IMG/VR virus record: IMGVR_UViG_3300009593_000061
Span: 1-34,077 of that record
DNA from: a virus
Strand: one strand, 5' to 3'
Length of the DNA stretch: 34,077 nt
Part shown: piece after piece, positions 22,695 through 30,428 of the stretch
How positions within the stretch are numbered: position 1 is the stretch's first letter
Layout of the letters: each line of letters opens with the position of its first letter
The notes under the pieces: model-generated
Told to the model about the DNA's origin: nothing
Databases searched by the model: none
Seen by the model: only the letters and a program-made list of their open reading frames with translations
Position numbers and translations under genes: made by a program

Positions 22695-22910
22695 GGTTAC
22701 GCGCCTAGAGCGCACGTCCGCGGACGATTAACAATGGACTAGTGGCAGAAGTCCATCACTACGCCACGCGAGGCCCCGCGTATGTGCGCGAATGCGAGCG
22801 CCTGGGCGATCGAACAAACGTTCGGGAACAGCGAGCGACTTGACAGCGACAGCTCGACGCACGCAAACGCAGGCGGGGGTACACAGGCCCCCCCTGGGCC
22901 AGGTTCCCGC
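22695..22910. other. GC-rich, non-coding divergent intergenic block (origin or packaging site candidate)
   Basis: The gap between the leftward gene start at 22490 and the rightward gene start at 23138 is 648 bp and has no credible gene. My hand count gives about 65 percent G+C for 22701-22900, far above the flanks. It holds a perfect 12-bp palindrome CGTCCGCGGACG (22715-22726), a 7-bp hairpin ATGGACT/AGTCCAT (22734-22756), the tandem GACAGC-GACAGC near 22842, repeated GCGAGCG (about 22794 and 22831) and a GGGGGT...CCCCCC element near 22875-22892. Such features suit a replication origin, a pac site next to the small terminase gene, or a control RNA. No tRNA could be folded from it. Confidence 0.45.
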
Positions 22911-22984
22911 GTATATGTATAGATATCAATAGTCGTTGCGGGGAAAGTTTTCGTTTTGCCTTCTCACTTCTTTGATGTATTTCC

Positions 22985-23012
22985 TTGCTTATTCTTGCAT
23001 AGGCAATACAAT
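22985..23012 (+). promoter_or_regulatory. Putative late promoter
   Basis: TTGCTT (22985-22990), 16-base spacer, TACAAT (23007-23012; five of six to TATAAT). A start near 23019-23024 would place the 19-bp hairpin at the very 5' end of the late mRNA. Confidence 0.4.
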
Positions 23013-23023
23013 GAGGGGCGGGT

Positions 23024-23066
23024 GGGGGGAGAGGAGAACTGCTGGGGGCAGTTCTCCTCTCCCCCC
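23024..23066 (+). promoter_or_regulatory. Perfect 19-bp leader hairpin before the terminase genes
   Basis: GGGGGGAGAGGAGAACTGC (23024-23042) and its exact complement at 23048-23066, loop TGGGG. It is followed by CCTCTTCTATATATA, not a clean T-run. It may be a 5' mRNA stabiliser, an antitermination or attenuation target, or part of the packaging signal. It is the most stable structure I found in the window. Confidence 0.8.
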
Positions 23067-23088
23067 CTCTTCTATATATAGTGTATGG

Positions 23089-23126
23089 TGTCCCATTCGG
23101 GTTTGGGACATTTGTTTCTTTATTTT
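23089..23126 (+). terminator. Terminator-like hairpin with T-rich tail in the late leader
   Basis: TGTCCCA (23089-23095) and TGGGACA (23104-23110) pair perfectly over an 8-base loop, followed by TTTGTTTCTTTATTTT and then the ribosome site AGGAGG of the small terminase gene. This could attenuate late transcription unless an antitermination factor acts. Confidence 0.5.
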
Positions 23127-23137
23127 AGGAGGTAGTA

Positions 23138-23584
23138 ATGCCGCAGAATGGTGGTGGACGTGGTTGGACGACTGATCCTGATTCGGGGGAGAAGGTGATG
23201 CCGTCTGATTGGTCTGAGTTTTTAGATTGGTTGTTGTCGGAGGTTCGTGAGCCTGGGACTCAGAAGGAGTGGGCTGTCGAGAATGGTGTGAATGAGCGTA
23301 CTGTTCGTCGTTGGAAAGCTGATTCTCGTTTTATTCGTGAGTGGGACCGTAGGGCAGCTGAACTTAATGTTCACCCTGAGCGAACACAGGCTGTTGTGGA
23401 TGCGCTTTTTAAGCAGGCTGCTGATGGTGATGTGAAGGCTGCGACGTTGTATTTGCAGTACATAGATAAGTTCACGCCGAAGCGGCGTGTGGTGGTTGAT
23501 GATGAGCGTGATGCGTCTGGTATGTCGGATGCGGAGCTTGCAGCTGAGTTGGAGCAGCTGGTGGGGGAGTTACAGGGTGAGTGA
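23138..23584 (+). CDS. terS: Terminase small subunit
   Basis: 148 residues, ATG behind TTAGGAGG. The N-terminal third contains a helix-turn-helix (TQKEWAVENGVNERTVRRWK) as in phBC6A51-type small terminase subunits, then a helical oligomerisation part (DALFKQAADGDVKAATLYLQ) and an acidic C-terminus (SDAELAAELEQLVGELQGE) that normally contacts the large subunit. It would recognise the packaging site and form the ring that loads the motor. It is the first late gene after the divergent control region, and the large subunit follows about 1.0 kb downstream beyond two small genes and an antisense gene. Confidence 0.8.
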   Translation: MPQNGGGRGWTTDPDSGEKVMPSDWSEFLDWLLSEVREPGTQKEWAVENGVNERTVRRWKADSRFIREWDRRAAELNVHPERTQAVVDALFKQAADGDVKAATLYLQYIDKFTPKRRVVVDDERDASGMSDAELAAELEQLVGELQGE

Positions 23585-23729
23585 GTTGCAGGATTTGCGT
23601 GATGATGGGATGTGGATGCAGCTCGAGGAAATGGGTGAACGGCCTGATTTGTTAGTTGATCCGTTTTTGGATGATGTGCCGTTGGAGTGTGGGTTAGATG
23701 ATGTTGAGGTTTGCGAATCTTGTCAATGA
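23577..23729 (+). CDS. Acidic 50-residue protein
   Basis: GTG at 23577 with GGGGGAG upstream; it overlaps the small terminase end by 8 bp. The product (SELQDLRDDGMWMQLEEMGE, then RPDLLVDPFLDDVPLECGLD, then DVEVCESCQ) is strongly acidic and ends with a CESC pair. No family is recognised. The overlap and ribosome site support it; it may be an accessory packaging factor (inference). Confidence 0.55.
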   Translation: MSELQDLRDDGMWMQLEEMGERPDLLVDPFLDDVPLECGLDDVEVCESCQ

Positions 23730-23738
23730 GGGGGCGTT

Positions 23739-24029
23739 TTGTCGATAGAGGATGTTGCAGATAAGGCTGATGTTTGGTCGGAGGCTATCAAGAAGATCAT
23801 TAAGGCAATTACGGCTGCTGTGGTTGCTCTTATCGCTGCGTTTAGCGGTGTAACCATGTTGTGGTCAGGGGATGATGATCCTGAGCCTGTTCGTATAGAA
23901 ACAGAGTATGTGGGTGGTGGGAATACTTTTGGGCCTCAGTGTTCTCAGTTGATGTCAACAATCGAGCACACTTGGACAGAACAACAATGGTCTGTGTGGG
24001 AGCAGTTGCGTAAGAGTATGGGTTGTTAA
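23739..24029 (+). CDS. Small membrane protein, 96 residues
   Basis: TTG at 23739 with GAGGGGGCG before it. An amphipathic N-terminal helix is followed by a single membrane segment (KIIKAITAAVVALIAAFSGV, about residues 18-40) and then a polar C-terminal part ending HTWTEQQWSVWEQLRKSMGC. It is of unknown function; a holin or spanin-like role is possible, but the lysis genes are elsewhere. Its stop (TAA, 24027-24029) shares three bases with the stop of the antisense oxygenase gene. Confidence 0.6.
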   Translation: MSIEDVADKADVWSEAIKKIIKAITAAVVALIAAFSGVTMLWSGDDDPEPVRIETEYVGGGNTFGPQCSQLMSTIEHTWTEQQWSVWEQLRKSMGC

Positions 24030-24634
24030 CGTAGCGGTGGTCCGTTGAACCATATGACTCCGCTGTATCTTTCTCCTGATGTTATGGGGGTTACTTGGTG
24101 TTCTATGAAACTTGGGAATACAACTAGGGAGCCTCGAGGAGCGTCGTTAAAGATATGCAGTTGGTCGTAGCATCGAAGTTGAAGTTCTCCTCCTTGGTAT
24201 TCGTTGGGGTGGGAGAAGTTGACTGTCGCGGAGAGTTTTCTGACTGTGCCTTGGAATTCGGGGTACGGTGTTACGTTTAACGGAATTGGGTTGGGTGCCT
24301 GGGCGACTAGCTTTCGGGCAGCGTGTTGGTCGCAGTGTCCGTCAACGTGCCAATCATAGAATTCGTCGGTTTGGTATCTGGTGTATTGGAGTGCTTCTGC
24401 CTTTTCCAGGTCATATTGCCAGCCTGCTTCTTTGTTGGCTTGTCGTATCCAAGCGCCGATTAAAGCGTTTGGTGATTCATCGAAAATCCAAGAAACTTGG
24501 GATCTCCGATGATCTTTTTCCGTTCCGAAGTGAATTCCTTCGACTACAGTTTTTTCGGCAGCCAAGTGTTGAATCTCGTCGCACTGCTGTGGGGTTAGCG
24601 CCTCTGGGATATACCAGTAATGGTTGGTGAGCAT
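24026..24634 (-). CDS. Fe(II)/2-oxoglutarate oxygenase (PKHD-type hydroxylase)
   Basis: 202 residues on the strand opposite to all late neighbours. The metal triad is clear: DWHVDGH (His96, Asp98) and SFIEHQVTPITSGERYSGVI (His179), with Arg189 to bind 2-oxoglutarate. FQGTVRKLSATVNFS and NEYQGGELQLR are the typical jelly-roll strands, and WFNGPPLR ends the family. Such enzymes hydroxylate protein prolines, other residues or small molecules; the phage substrate is unknown. The gene exactly fills the space between two plus-strand genes: its stop overlaps the upstream gene by 4 bp, and its ATG (24632-24634) shares two bases with the ATG of the large terminase gene. No Shine-Dalgarno is visible, but TAATCT lies 7 bases before the ATG, as in leaderless transcripts. 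Confidence 0.85.
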   Translation of the reverse strand: MLTNHYWYIPEALTPQQCDEIQHLAAEKTVVEGIHFGTEKDHRRSQVSWIFDESPNALIGAWIRQANKEAGWQYDLEKAEALQYTRYQTDEFYDWHVDGHCDQHAARKLVAQAPNPIPLNVTPYPEFQGTVRKLSATVNFSHPNEYQGGELQLRCYDQLHIFNDAPRGSLVVFPSFIEHQVTPITSGERYSGVIWFNGPPLR

Positions 24635-25520
24635 GGGTACAAGATTAGCCGAGTTAAGACAAGAAGCTGAATGGCGGAAGTGTCAGCGAGATGAACAACA
24701 TTTTTTACAGAATTACTGGCACATTGCTCACCCTGCTCACGGTCGTATTCTTTTTGCTTTACGTCAGGCTCAAAAAGAAGCTATTGAACACTGGGGCTCT
24801 AATAGATATTCGCTTACGTTAAAAGCGAGACAAATTGGGTGGAGCACCTTGGTGGCTGCCCACCAGTTCTGGCTGGCGTTTTTTCATCCTGATCAGAACA
24901 TTATTGATCTCTCTCGAACTGAGAGAGAAGCCGTACTGTTGCTTAGGAAAAGTAGGTACGGGTTTCAGCATTTACCTAAATGGATGGTAGAACGTGGACC
25001 TAAGTCTTTGGTTGAGCATCAGCAACGGATGGGATTCGACAACGGAAGCCAGATTACGTCGATGCCTTCTGCTTCAGATCCTGCCCGTGGTGAATCGGCA
25101 ACACTTATCGTTGTTGATGAATGGGCATTCTTACCGAACCCAGAGGAGTCTTGGGCGTCGATAGAACCCGTGGCTGACGTGGGAGGGCGGATTATTGGGT
25201 TAAGTACAGCTAATGGTTCGGGAAACTTTTTTCATCATCTGTGGGTTGGGGCTTCTACTGGTTCAAACAAGTTTGAGCCCATGTTCTATCCGTGGTCTGC
25301 TACTGAGGACAGAGGCGATTCCTGGTACCAAGAAAAAATTGAGTCGATGCTGCCGTGGCAGCTCGCACAGGAATACCCGACAACTCCTGAAGAAGCGTTC
25401 GTCAAATCAGGAAACCCTGTGTTTGATCTAGATATCCTTGAAGAAATGGCAAAGCATGTGTCTTACGGAGAGCAAGGCTATATGTGGCGAAGCGGTAAAC
25501 AAGTTGAGTTCAGAGTATGA
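24633..25520 (+). CDS. terL: Terminase large subunit, ATPase part
   Basis: 295 residues from ATG 24633 (TTG 24624 and GTG 24627 are alternatives; no good ribosome site). Motor motifs in order: TLKARQIGWSTLVAA (Walker A-like), ATLIVVDEWAF (Walker B with catalytic Glu) and GLSTANGSG (coupling motif C), then WSATEDRGDSWYQEKIESML and TTPEEAFVKSGNPVFDLD, the end of the ATPase domain. It pumps DNA into the prohead. The usual C-terminal nuclease is not in this frame: translation stops with TGA at 25518-25520, overlapping the ATG of the next gene, which supplies it. The two together make a normal-size large subunit of about 520 residues. Confidence 0.88.
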   Translation: MGTRLAELRQEAEWRKCQRDEQHFLQNYWHIAHPAHGRILFALRQAQKEAIEHWGSNRYSLTLKARQIGWSTLVAAHQFWLAFFHPDQNIIDLSRTEREAVLLLRKSRYGFQHLPKWMVERGPKSLVEHQQRMGFDNGSQITSMPSASDPARGESATLIVVDEWAFLPNPEESWASIEPVADVGGRIIGLSTANGSGNFFHHLWVGASTGSNKFEPMFYPWSATEDRGDSWYQEKIESMLPWQLAQEYPTTPEEAFVKSGNPVFDLDILEEMAKHVSYGEQGYMWRSGKQVEFRV

Positions 25521-26191
25521 GCTTAGAAGTTTGGGAACGTCCACAAACAAATAGCGCTTACGTTATGGGCATTGACACAGCCGAAGGTTTAGGTCACGGC
25601 GATTACAGTGTCATTCAAGTTATTAATGTGGGGACAGGAAATCAGGCAGCCATATGGCATGGACATATAGCGCCTGATCTGTTGGCAGAAGAAGTTTATT
25701 CATTAGGTTTATGGTTCAACTCTGCTTTGTCTTGCGTCGAGTCCAACAACCACGGCTTGACGACTATCACTGAGCTGAGACACCTCGGATATCCAACGCT
25801 TTTTAGAAAACGTCAGTTAAATAACGTAAACAACAGAATCAGTCAAGAATATGGTTGGAAGACAACCAGGACTTCGAAACCACTTTTAATAGACGACTTG
25901 GGTTCCGCAATGAGAAACCAAGAGCTAATGATCAATGACCGCCATACTGTGGCAGAACTTCGGACTTATGTAAAAAATGATCGAGGGTCCATGTCAGGTT
26001 CACCGTATGATGACCGAGTTATGGCTTTAGCATTAGCTAACCAAATGCGTAAATACGCTTATGAACCAGAATATGTGACAGAAGTAAACGACTACTGGAC
26101 TTGGAATTGGTTTTCTCGTCTAGCTAATGGCAATGTTCAAGAAAATTCTGAAGCTACAATTGGATCAAATACTATCCGTGGGACACGGTAA
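25517..26191 (+). CDS. Terminase large subunit, nuclease part
   Basis: 224 residues, ATG overlapping the ATPase-part stop (ATGA), one base back in frame. It begins SLEVWERPQTNSAYVMGIDT, which is what normally follows the ATPase domain within one chain. RNase H-fold nuclease residues are visible: GIDTAEG (Asp20), CVESNNHG (Glu75) and SPYDDRVMALALA (Asp165/166). It cuts concatemeric DNA at the start and end of packaging. The separate gene could be a natural two-chain terminase, a product of -1 frameshifting, or a sequencing error; the neat ATGA overlap favours the first. Confidence 0.85.
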   Translation: MSLEVWERPQTNSAYVMGIDTAEGLGHGDYSVIQVINVGTGNQAAIWHGHIAPDLLAEEVYSLGLWFNSALSCVESNNHGLTTITELRHLGYPTLFRKRQLNNVNNRISQEYGWKTTRTSKPLLIDDLGSAMRNQELMINDRHTVAELRTYVKNDRGSMSGSPYDDRVMALALANQMRKYAYEPEYVTEVNDYWTWNWFSRLANGNVQENSEATIGSNTIRGTR

Positions 26192-26197
26192 ACAATC

Positions 26198-26215
26198 TAT
26201 AGAGCATGTTCTATA
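26198..26215. promoter_or_regulatory. AT-rich 9-bp inverted repeat before a small late gene
   Basis: TATAGAGCA and TGTTCTATA are complementary at eight of nine positions. It lies between the nuclease-part stop and the ribosome site AAGGAAGGG of the next gene. It may be a weak internal promoter or operator. Confidence 0.3.
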
Positions 26216-26228
26216 AGGAAGGGCTGTA

Positions 26229-26507
26229 ATGGCACGAAATATCGCTCATACACCTGGCGGCACTGTCGACGGGGCAAAGGGCAAAAATGGGAAAATGGAG
26301 CGTGGGTCGAGTGTTTCGGCTAACCCAATTTGGGAACCAGCAGGTTCGCAGTCCCCGAAACAACGTATGGATGCAGGCAAATACGCTAACCAAACTGGCG
26401 GTTACGGCGAAACCAGCATTCGGCAAACTCCCAAAAATCAGCATGGAACCACTGGCAAAGTAGAACCTGGCAAACAGCCGAATCTACGCGGTCACAACGC
26501 TGGTTAA
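26229..26507 (+). CDS. Disordered basic protein, 92 residues
   Basis: ATG with AAGGAAGGG upstream. The product is rich in Gly, Asn, Gln, Lys and Pro (GGTVDGAKGKNGKMERGSS, then GKYANQTGGYGETSIRQTPK) with no hydrophobic core, so it is probably unstructured. It is located between terminase and portal genes. No family recognised; a minor virion or packaging helper is possible. Confidence 0.55.
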   Translation: MARNIAHTPGGTVDGAKGKNGKMERGSSVSANPIWEPAGSQSPKQRMDAGKYANQTGGYGETSIRQTPKNQHGTTGKVEPGKQPNLRGHNAG

Positions 26508-26510
26508 TCT

Positions 26511-26780
26511 ATGGCTGTCCTCCCTGATGGGGCCAGCTTTCAAGAGTTTTGCGAATACGTTCTCGAACGTCGAGATGTTCCAATAACTGAACTTCGCGAG
26601 CTTTACGAACGTCGGCTTCGCCTAAAGTCAATTACTATTTCTACTGGCCAAGGCTTCCAATCGATACTCCCTCGAGATGAGCAGGGGCTGACGAAACGCG
26701 AGCGCGAGAATAAGGTTGTTTCTGAGTATCAGCAATCTGGTAGAAATATAGAAAAACTGCCTGAGAAAGCACAGTTCTAA
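26511..26780 (+). CDS. Helical protein, 89 residues, upstream of portal
   Basis: ATG three bases after the previous stop, without a strong ribosome site. The product is charged and helical (ASFQEFCEYVLERRDVPITE, then LRELYERRLRLKSITISTGQ, then EQGLTKRERENKVVSEYQ). Unknown function. Its stop nearly adjoins the portal ATG, so it belongs to the packaging/head operon. Confidence 0.6.
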   Translation: MAVLPDGASFQEFCEYVLERRDVPITELRELYERRLRLKSITISTGQGFQSILPRDEQGLTKRERENKVVSEYQQSGRNIEKLPEKAQF

Positions 26781-26781
26781 T

Positions 26782-28662
26782 ATGGCTCGACGGTCCCGCC
26801 AAGAGAAACTCGAAGATTATATAGAGAAGATTGGTCAATGCCAGAATTGGCGAACCCAAGAAGGTTACGAAGACCTATGGCGACGCCTAATTGACCTTTA
26901 CCGAGGAAAACATTGGCCTCAAACAACTTCTAATCAGCAAGATCTGATTGCAGTCAATTTAGCGTTTTCCACAGTTAACGTAATAGCGCCAAGCGTTGCA
27001 GTTAACTACCCGAAAATTGTTGTTCAAGCAAACGATCCAGCTAATGCCGATACTGCAAGTTTTGTTGAAGCAGTTGTTAACTATCTTTGGAAACACCATG
27101 ACTTTCGGACGCCTTTCCGAAACGCTGTTAAAGACTTTCTGATCTTCGGTCATGGCTGGGTTAAAATCGGTTGGAAATTTGTAGAGCAAGAACAAACTCT
27201 TTCAGAGACTGAACGTGATCAGCTCATGAACCAAGCGGTTCTTGAATCTGATCTATTCGCTATGGAAAACCCTGATCTCGCAGGGGACTTACTTACTGAC
27301 GATGAGATAGCAGCAAACATTCCGCAAACCATCGCTCGAGTAGTAGAAGACCAGCCGTTTATCGAACGAATATCCCCATTCGACGTTTTTGTTGATCCAT
27401 CTGCCACATCGGTAGACGACGCAACCTGGATAGCACAAAGAATTCTTCGACCTCTAGACGAGGCAGAGAACGACAAACGTTATAAGTCCTCTGCCCGCAA
27501 AAAACTTGCACCTAGCAGCGCTCCTGAATCGTATCCGCAATACGAAAACAAAGATCAATACCTTCCTGAGCAAGTTGTTATTTGGGAATACTACGATGTA
27601 GCAGCAAATACTTTGGCTGTTTACGCAGATGGTGCAGACGAATTTCTCGTAGACCCAACACCGATGCCTTACGCTTATGGTCAGCCGTTTGTGATGCTAA
27701 GGAACTATGACGTTCCAGATCACTTCTACCCGATAGGAGATCTCGAAAGCATTGAAAGTCTCCAGCTGGAACTAGATAAAACTCGAAGCCAGCTCATGAA
27801 CGACAGAAAACGGTATGCGAGAAAATATCTCTATCACGAACGTTCTTTCGGGCCAGAAGGCCGAGAAGCTTTGGAATCTGACCAAGACGGCCGACTCGTC
27901 CCAGTTGTGGACGAGAACAGGCCGCTTCAAGAGGTTGTTGTTCCAATGCCTCAAATCCCCGTAAGTCCAGAGATATACAACTATTCGAACACAATTGAAG
28001 CAGACATAAACACAGTTTCAGGTATCTCAGAGTATGCCCGTGGCGCAATGCCTGAGATTCGCAGAACAGCAACTGAAGCATCTATTATTGCGGATGCCCA
28101 GAATGCCCGTGCTGCCGACAAACTAGCCATCGTCGAAATTTGTATTTCCAGATGTGCCCGTCGAGTCATACAACTGATGCAACAGTTTATGACAGGTTCA
28201 GAACTGGCTAGGGTAAGCACTCCAGGCGGCGACGATGTCTTCCTTGAGTACACCCGAGAAGACATTCTCGGAGAATACGATTTTTCGGTTCAAGCTGGGT
28301 CAACTCAACCCATGAACGATACAATTCGGAAACAGCAAGCTGTAAGCTTGATGAACGCAATAGCGCCGCTTGTGGGAACGGTTATCGACCCCCAAGCGCT
28401 TGCGGTTCATGTGCTGGAGCAAGGTTTCGGAATCAAAGACCCCGAAAAATTCTTGGTACAGCAGCCTGATCCTCAAACTATGGCAGTCGAAGATCAGGTT
28501 GCTCCTCCAGCATCTGCTGGCGCAGCACCAATGCCTTCAGATCCCGCAGCAATGGACGCTTCTTTGAGCGGTGGCGGCGCATTCGCGCCCACTGGAGGTA
28601 TTCCTCCAGAACTACTAGCACAGCTCCAAGGGCAAATGGGAGTGGAACTCCCCTCCTTGTAG
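26782..28662 (+). CDS. Portal protein
   Basis: 626 residues, in the range of podovirus portals. Features include a helical, charged N-terminus (GYEDLWRRLIDLYRGKHWPQ), DLIAVNLAFSTVNVIAPSVA, FLIFGHGWVKIGWKF, PFDVFVDPSATSVDDATWIA, PFVMLRNYDVPDHFYPIGDL with LELDKTRSQL in the stem, and GISEYARGAMPEIRRTATEA, followed by a long helix and the usual Gln/Pro/Ala-rich C-terminus. The ring of twelve subunits sits at one capsid vertex and serves as the DNA channel. It is flanked by terminase and scaffold genes as expected. Confidence 0.9.
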   Translation: MARRSRQEKLEDYIEKIGQCQNWRTQEGYEDLWRRLIDLYRGKHWPQTTSNQQDLIAVNLAFSTVNVIAPSVAVNYPKIVVQANDPANADTASFVEAVVNYLWKHHDFRTPFRNAVKDFLIFGHGWVKIGWKFVEQEQTLSETERDQLMNQAVLESDLFAMENPDLAGDLLTDDEIAANIPQTIARVVEDQPFIERISPFDVFVDPSATSVDDATWIAQRILRPLDEAENDKRYKSSARKKLAPSSAPESYPQYENKDQYLPEQVVIWEYYDVAANTLAVYADGADEFLVDPTPMPYAYGQPFVMLRNYDVPDHFYPIGDLESIESLQLELDKTRSQLMNDRKRYARKYLYHERSFGPEGREALESDQDGRLVPVVDENRPLQEVVVPMPQIPVSPEIYNYSNTIEADINTVSGISEYARGAMPEIRRTATEASIIADAQNARAADKLAIVEICISRCARRVIQLMQQFMTGSELARVSTPGGDDVFLEYTREDILGEYDFSVQAGSTQPMNDTIRKQQAVSLMNAIAPLVGTVIDPQALAVHVLEQGFGIKDPEKFLVQQPDPQTMAVEDQVAPPASAGAAPMPSDPAAMDASLSGGGAFAPTGGIPPELLAQLQGQMGVELPSL

Positions 28663-28718
28663 TGGGACATAGGTATATTCTTATAGGAGCAACTGTTGAA
28701 GACTCCTAGGAGGGGCTA

Positions 28719-29447
28719 GTGCCCGAAGAAAATGAAGTTCAGATGGAATCCACAGATATTGTGGACAATCCCGAGGCTTCCATAGAAGTTTTAGAGGAAC
28801 CTGGTGATCTATATACCGTCAAAATTGACGGAGAGGAACAACAGGTTACCCTTGAAGAACTTCAAAATGGTTATCAACGTGGAGCGGACTATACCCGCAA
28901 AACGCAATTGGTAGCAGAGGAGCGTGACCGTTTAAGACAAGCTGAAGCTGTAATGAATGCCATTCAGGAAGATCCTGCAGGCACAATTCAAGCTCTTTCG
29001 AAATCATTTGGTGTGGACAATCCAATGCAAACAGAATCCGCTACAGATGACTGGGAAGATGTTGATCCAAGTGTTGCAAGAATTGCAGCATTAGAACAAA
29101 AGCTTGAGCAGCAAGAAGCAAGAGAACGGAAACAAGACCTTGAACGACAAGTAAATGTTTTACAGGAGGAATACGGAGAATTCGATACTGACGAGCTGTT
29201 AGGCCATGCGCTTAAACACAGAATCGGTAACCTCGAGGCTGCTTTTAAGCACTGGCGTTTTGATCAGACTCAAGATGCTTTGTCTAAACTACAAGCGGAA
29301 CAAGAGATTACTGAGAAAAAACGTGGTGCAGCTGTAGTCACACCTGGGGGCTCAACTCAGGTTGGAACTGAACAATCTCCTACATCTTCTCCACCTTCAA
29401 GCATTCGCGAAGCGTTTGAACGAGCAAAACAAGAACTAAGCACTTAA
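28719..29447 (+). CDS. Scaffolding protein
   Basis: GTG at 28719 with CTAGGAGGGG upstream. 242 residues. It has the acidic N-terminus and DLYTVKIDGEEQQVTLEELQ then NGYQRGADYTRKTQLVAEER, a pattern I know from phage scaffolding proteins upstream of coat genes, then long Glu/Gln coiled coil (RIAALEQKLEQQEARERKQD) and a helical C-terminus ending with FERAKQEL, which would contact the coat. It shapes the prohead and is lost before DNA filling. The 56-bp gap to the portal gene has no clear promoter. Confidence 0.88.
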   Translation: MPEENEVQMESTDIVDNPEASIEVLEEPGDLYTVKIDGEEQQVTLEELQNGYQRGADYTRKTQLVAEERDRLRQAEAVMNAIQEDPAGTIQALSKSFGVDNPMQTESATDDWEDVDPSVARIAALEQKLEQQEARERKQDLERQVNVLQEEYGEFDTDELLGHALKHRIGNLEAAFKHWRFDQTQDALSKLQAEQEITEKKRGAAVVTPGGSTQVGTEQSPTSSPPSSIREAFERAKQELST

Positions 29448-29465
29448 CCTTTTAGGAGAATGTAA

Positions 29466-30413
29466 ATGGCTGGTAACTCCAGTTTCGATGAGATTCTGAC
29501 TACGACTCTCAACAACTACGTTCCTAAGTTGACTGACAACATTTTCTCTGCTCGCCCACTTTTCTATGCTTTGACCAACGGTCAAACCATGAGAACAGTT
29601 AGCGGTGGCGCAAAGATTGTTGTTCCAATCATCTATAAAGCGAACAATACCGCTAAATCATATGCGGGAACGGAAACTATTGACATCGCTGCCCAAACAG
29701 GCATCACAGCTGCAGAATACAGCTGGGGTCAGTACGCTTCCACTGTCACAATAAACGGTCTTGAAGAAGCCCAAAATAACGGAGAGGCTCAAATCATTGA
29801 CCTCCTCGAAGGCAAAATCTTCCAGACACAAGAATCCATTATCGAGAACATGAACACCATGTTCCACGGTGACGGAACCACCAAAGCAACTGACTGGAAC
29901 GGACTCGAAAACATCGTTAACGACTCCGCCCTTACAGCTAACGCCCTTGGTGGAATTGACCCGTCAGTAACAGGCAACGGGTTCTGGAAGTCGCAAGCGA
30001 CAACTGGAACTGGTGCTTTGACTCTGGCGAAACTGGCGACACGCTACAACAGCGTAAGCGTCGGCAACGACCAGCCCACCATAATCATCTCTCAAGCAGA
30101 TGACTATGAAAGCTATGAGGCTCTGTTAACCAGCAACATCCGCTACACCGATACGGACATGGCGGACGCAGGATTCCAGAATCTCATGTATAAAGGCGCT
30201 CCGTGGACCTTCGATGCAGCTAACACCGCTGGTGTTGTCTACATGTTGAACACGAAGTACCTGCAACTGGTACGTCACTCGGATACCTGGTTTAAGCCAA
30301 CTCCGTTTGTGCGACCCAACGACAAGGATGCTGTGTACTCACAGATCCTTTGCTATGGCCAGCTGACTTGCTCAAATAGGGACCGTCAAGGTTACCTAGA
30401 GGGTGTCACCTGA
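29466..30413 (+). CDS. Major capsid protein
   Basis: 315 residues, ATG behind TTAGGAGAA. It starts NSSFDEILTTTLNNYVPKLT and has LFYALTNGQTMRTVSGGAKI, INGLEEAQNNGEAQIIDLLE, the MNTMFHGDGTTKATDWNGLE loop and a C-terminal FVRPNDKDAVYSQILCYGQL. The fold plan is HK97-type coat protein: N-arm, long helix, peripheral and axial domains. It follows the scaffold gene and its codons are the most C-ending in the region, as expected for the most abundant virion protein. A strong hairpin follows the gene. Confidence 0.9.
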   Translation: MAGNSSFDEILTTTLNNYVPKLTDNIFSARPLFYALTNGQTMRTVSGGAKIVVPIIYKANNTAKSYAGTETIDIAAQTGITAAEYSWGQYASTVTINGLEEAQNNGEAQIIDLLEGKIFQTQESIIENMNTMFHGDGTTKATDWNGLENIVNDSALTANALGGIDPSVTGNGFWKSQATTGTGALTLAKLATRYNSVSVGNDQPTIIISQADDYESYEALLTSNIRYTDTDMADAGFQNLMYKGAPWTFDAANTAGVVYMLNTKYLQLVRHSDTWFKPTPFVRPNDKDAVYSQILCYGQLTCSNRDRQGYLEGVT

Positions 30414-30428
30414 TAATTAGCTATACGG

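Noticed and set aside
22700-22900. Possible tRNA in the GC-rich block
   Set aside because: A GTTCG-like stretch exists near 22820, but no acceptor, anticodon and T-arm set can be folded around it.
22936-23175. 79-residue plus-strand frame over the late leader
   Set aside because: Covers the hairpins and overlaps the small terminase start; the Gly/Arg/Ser composition reflects the stem sequence, not a protein.
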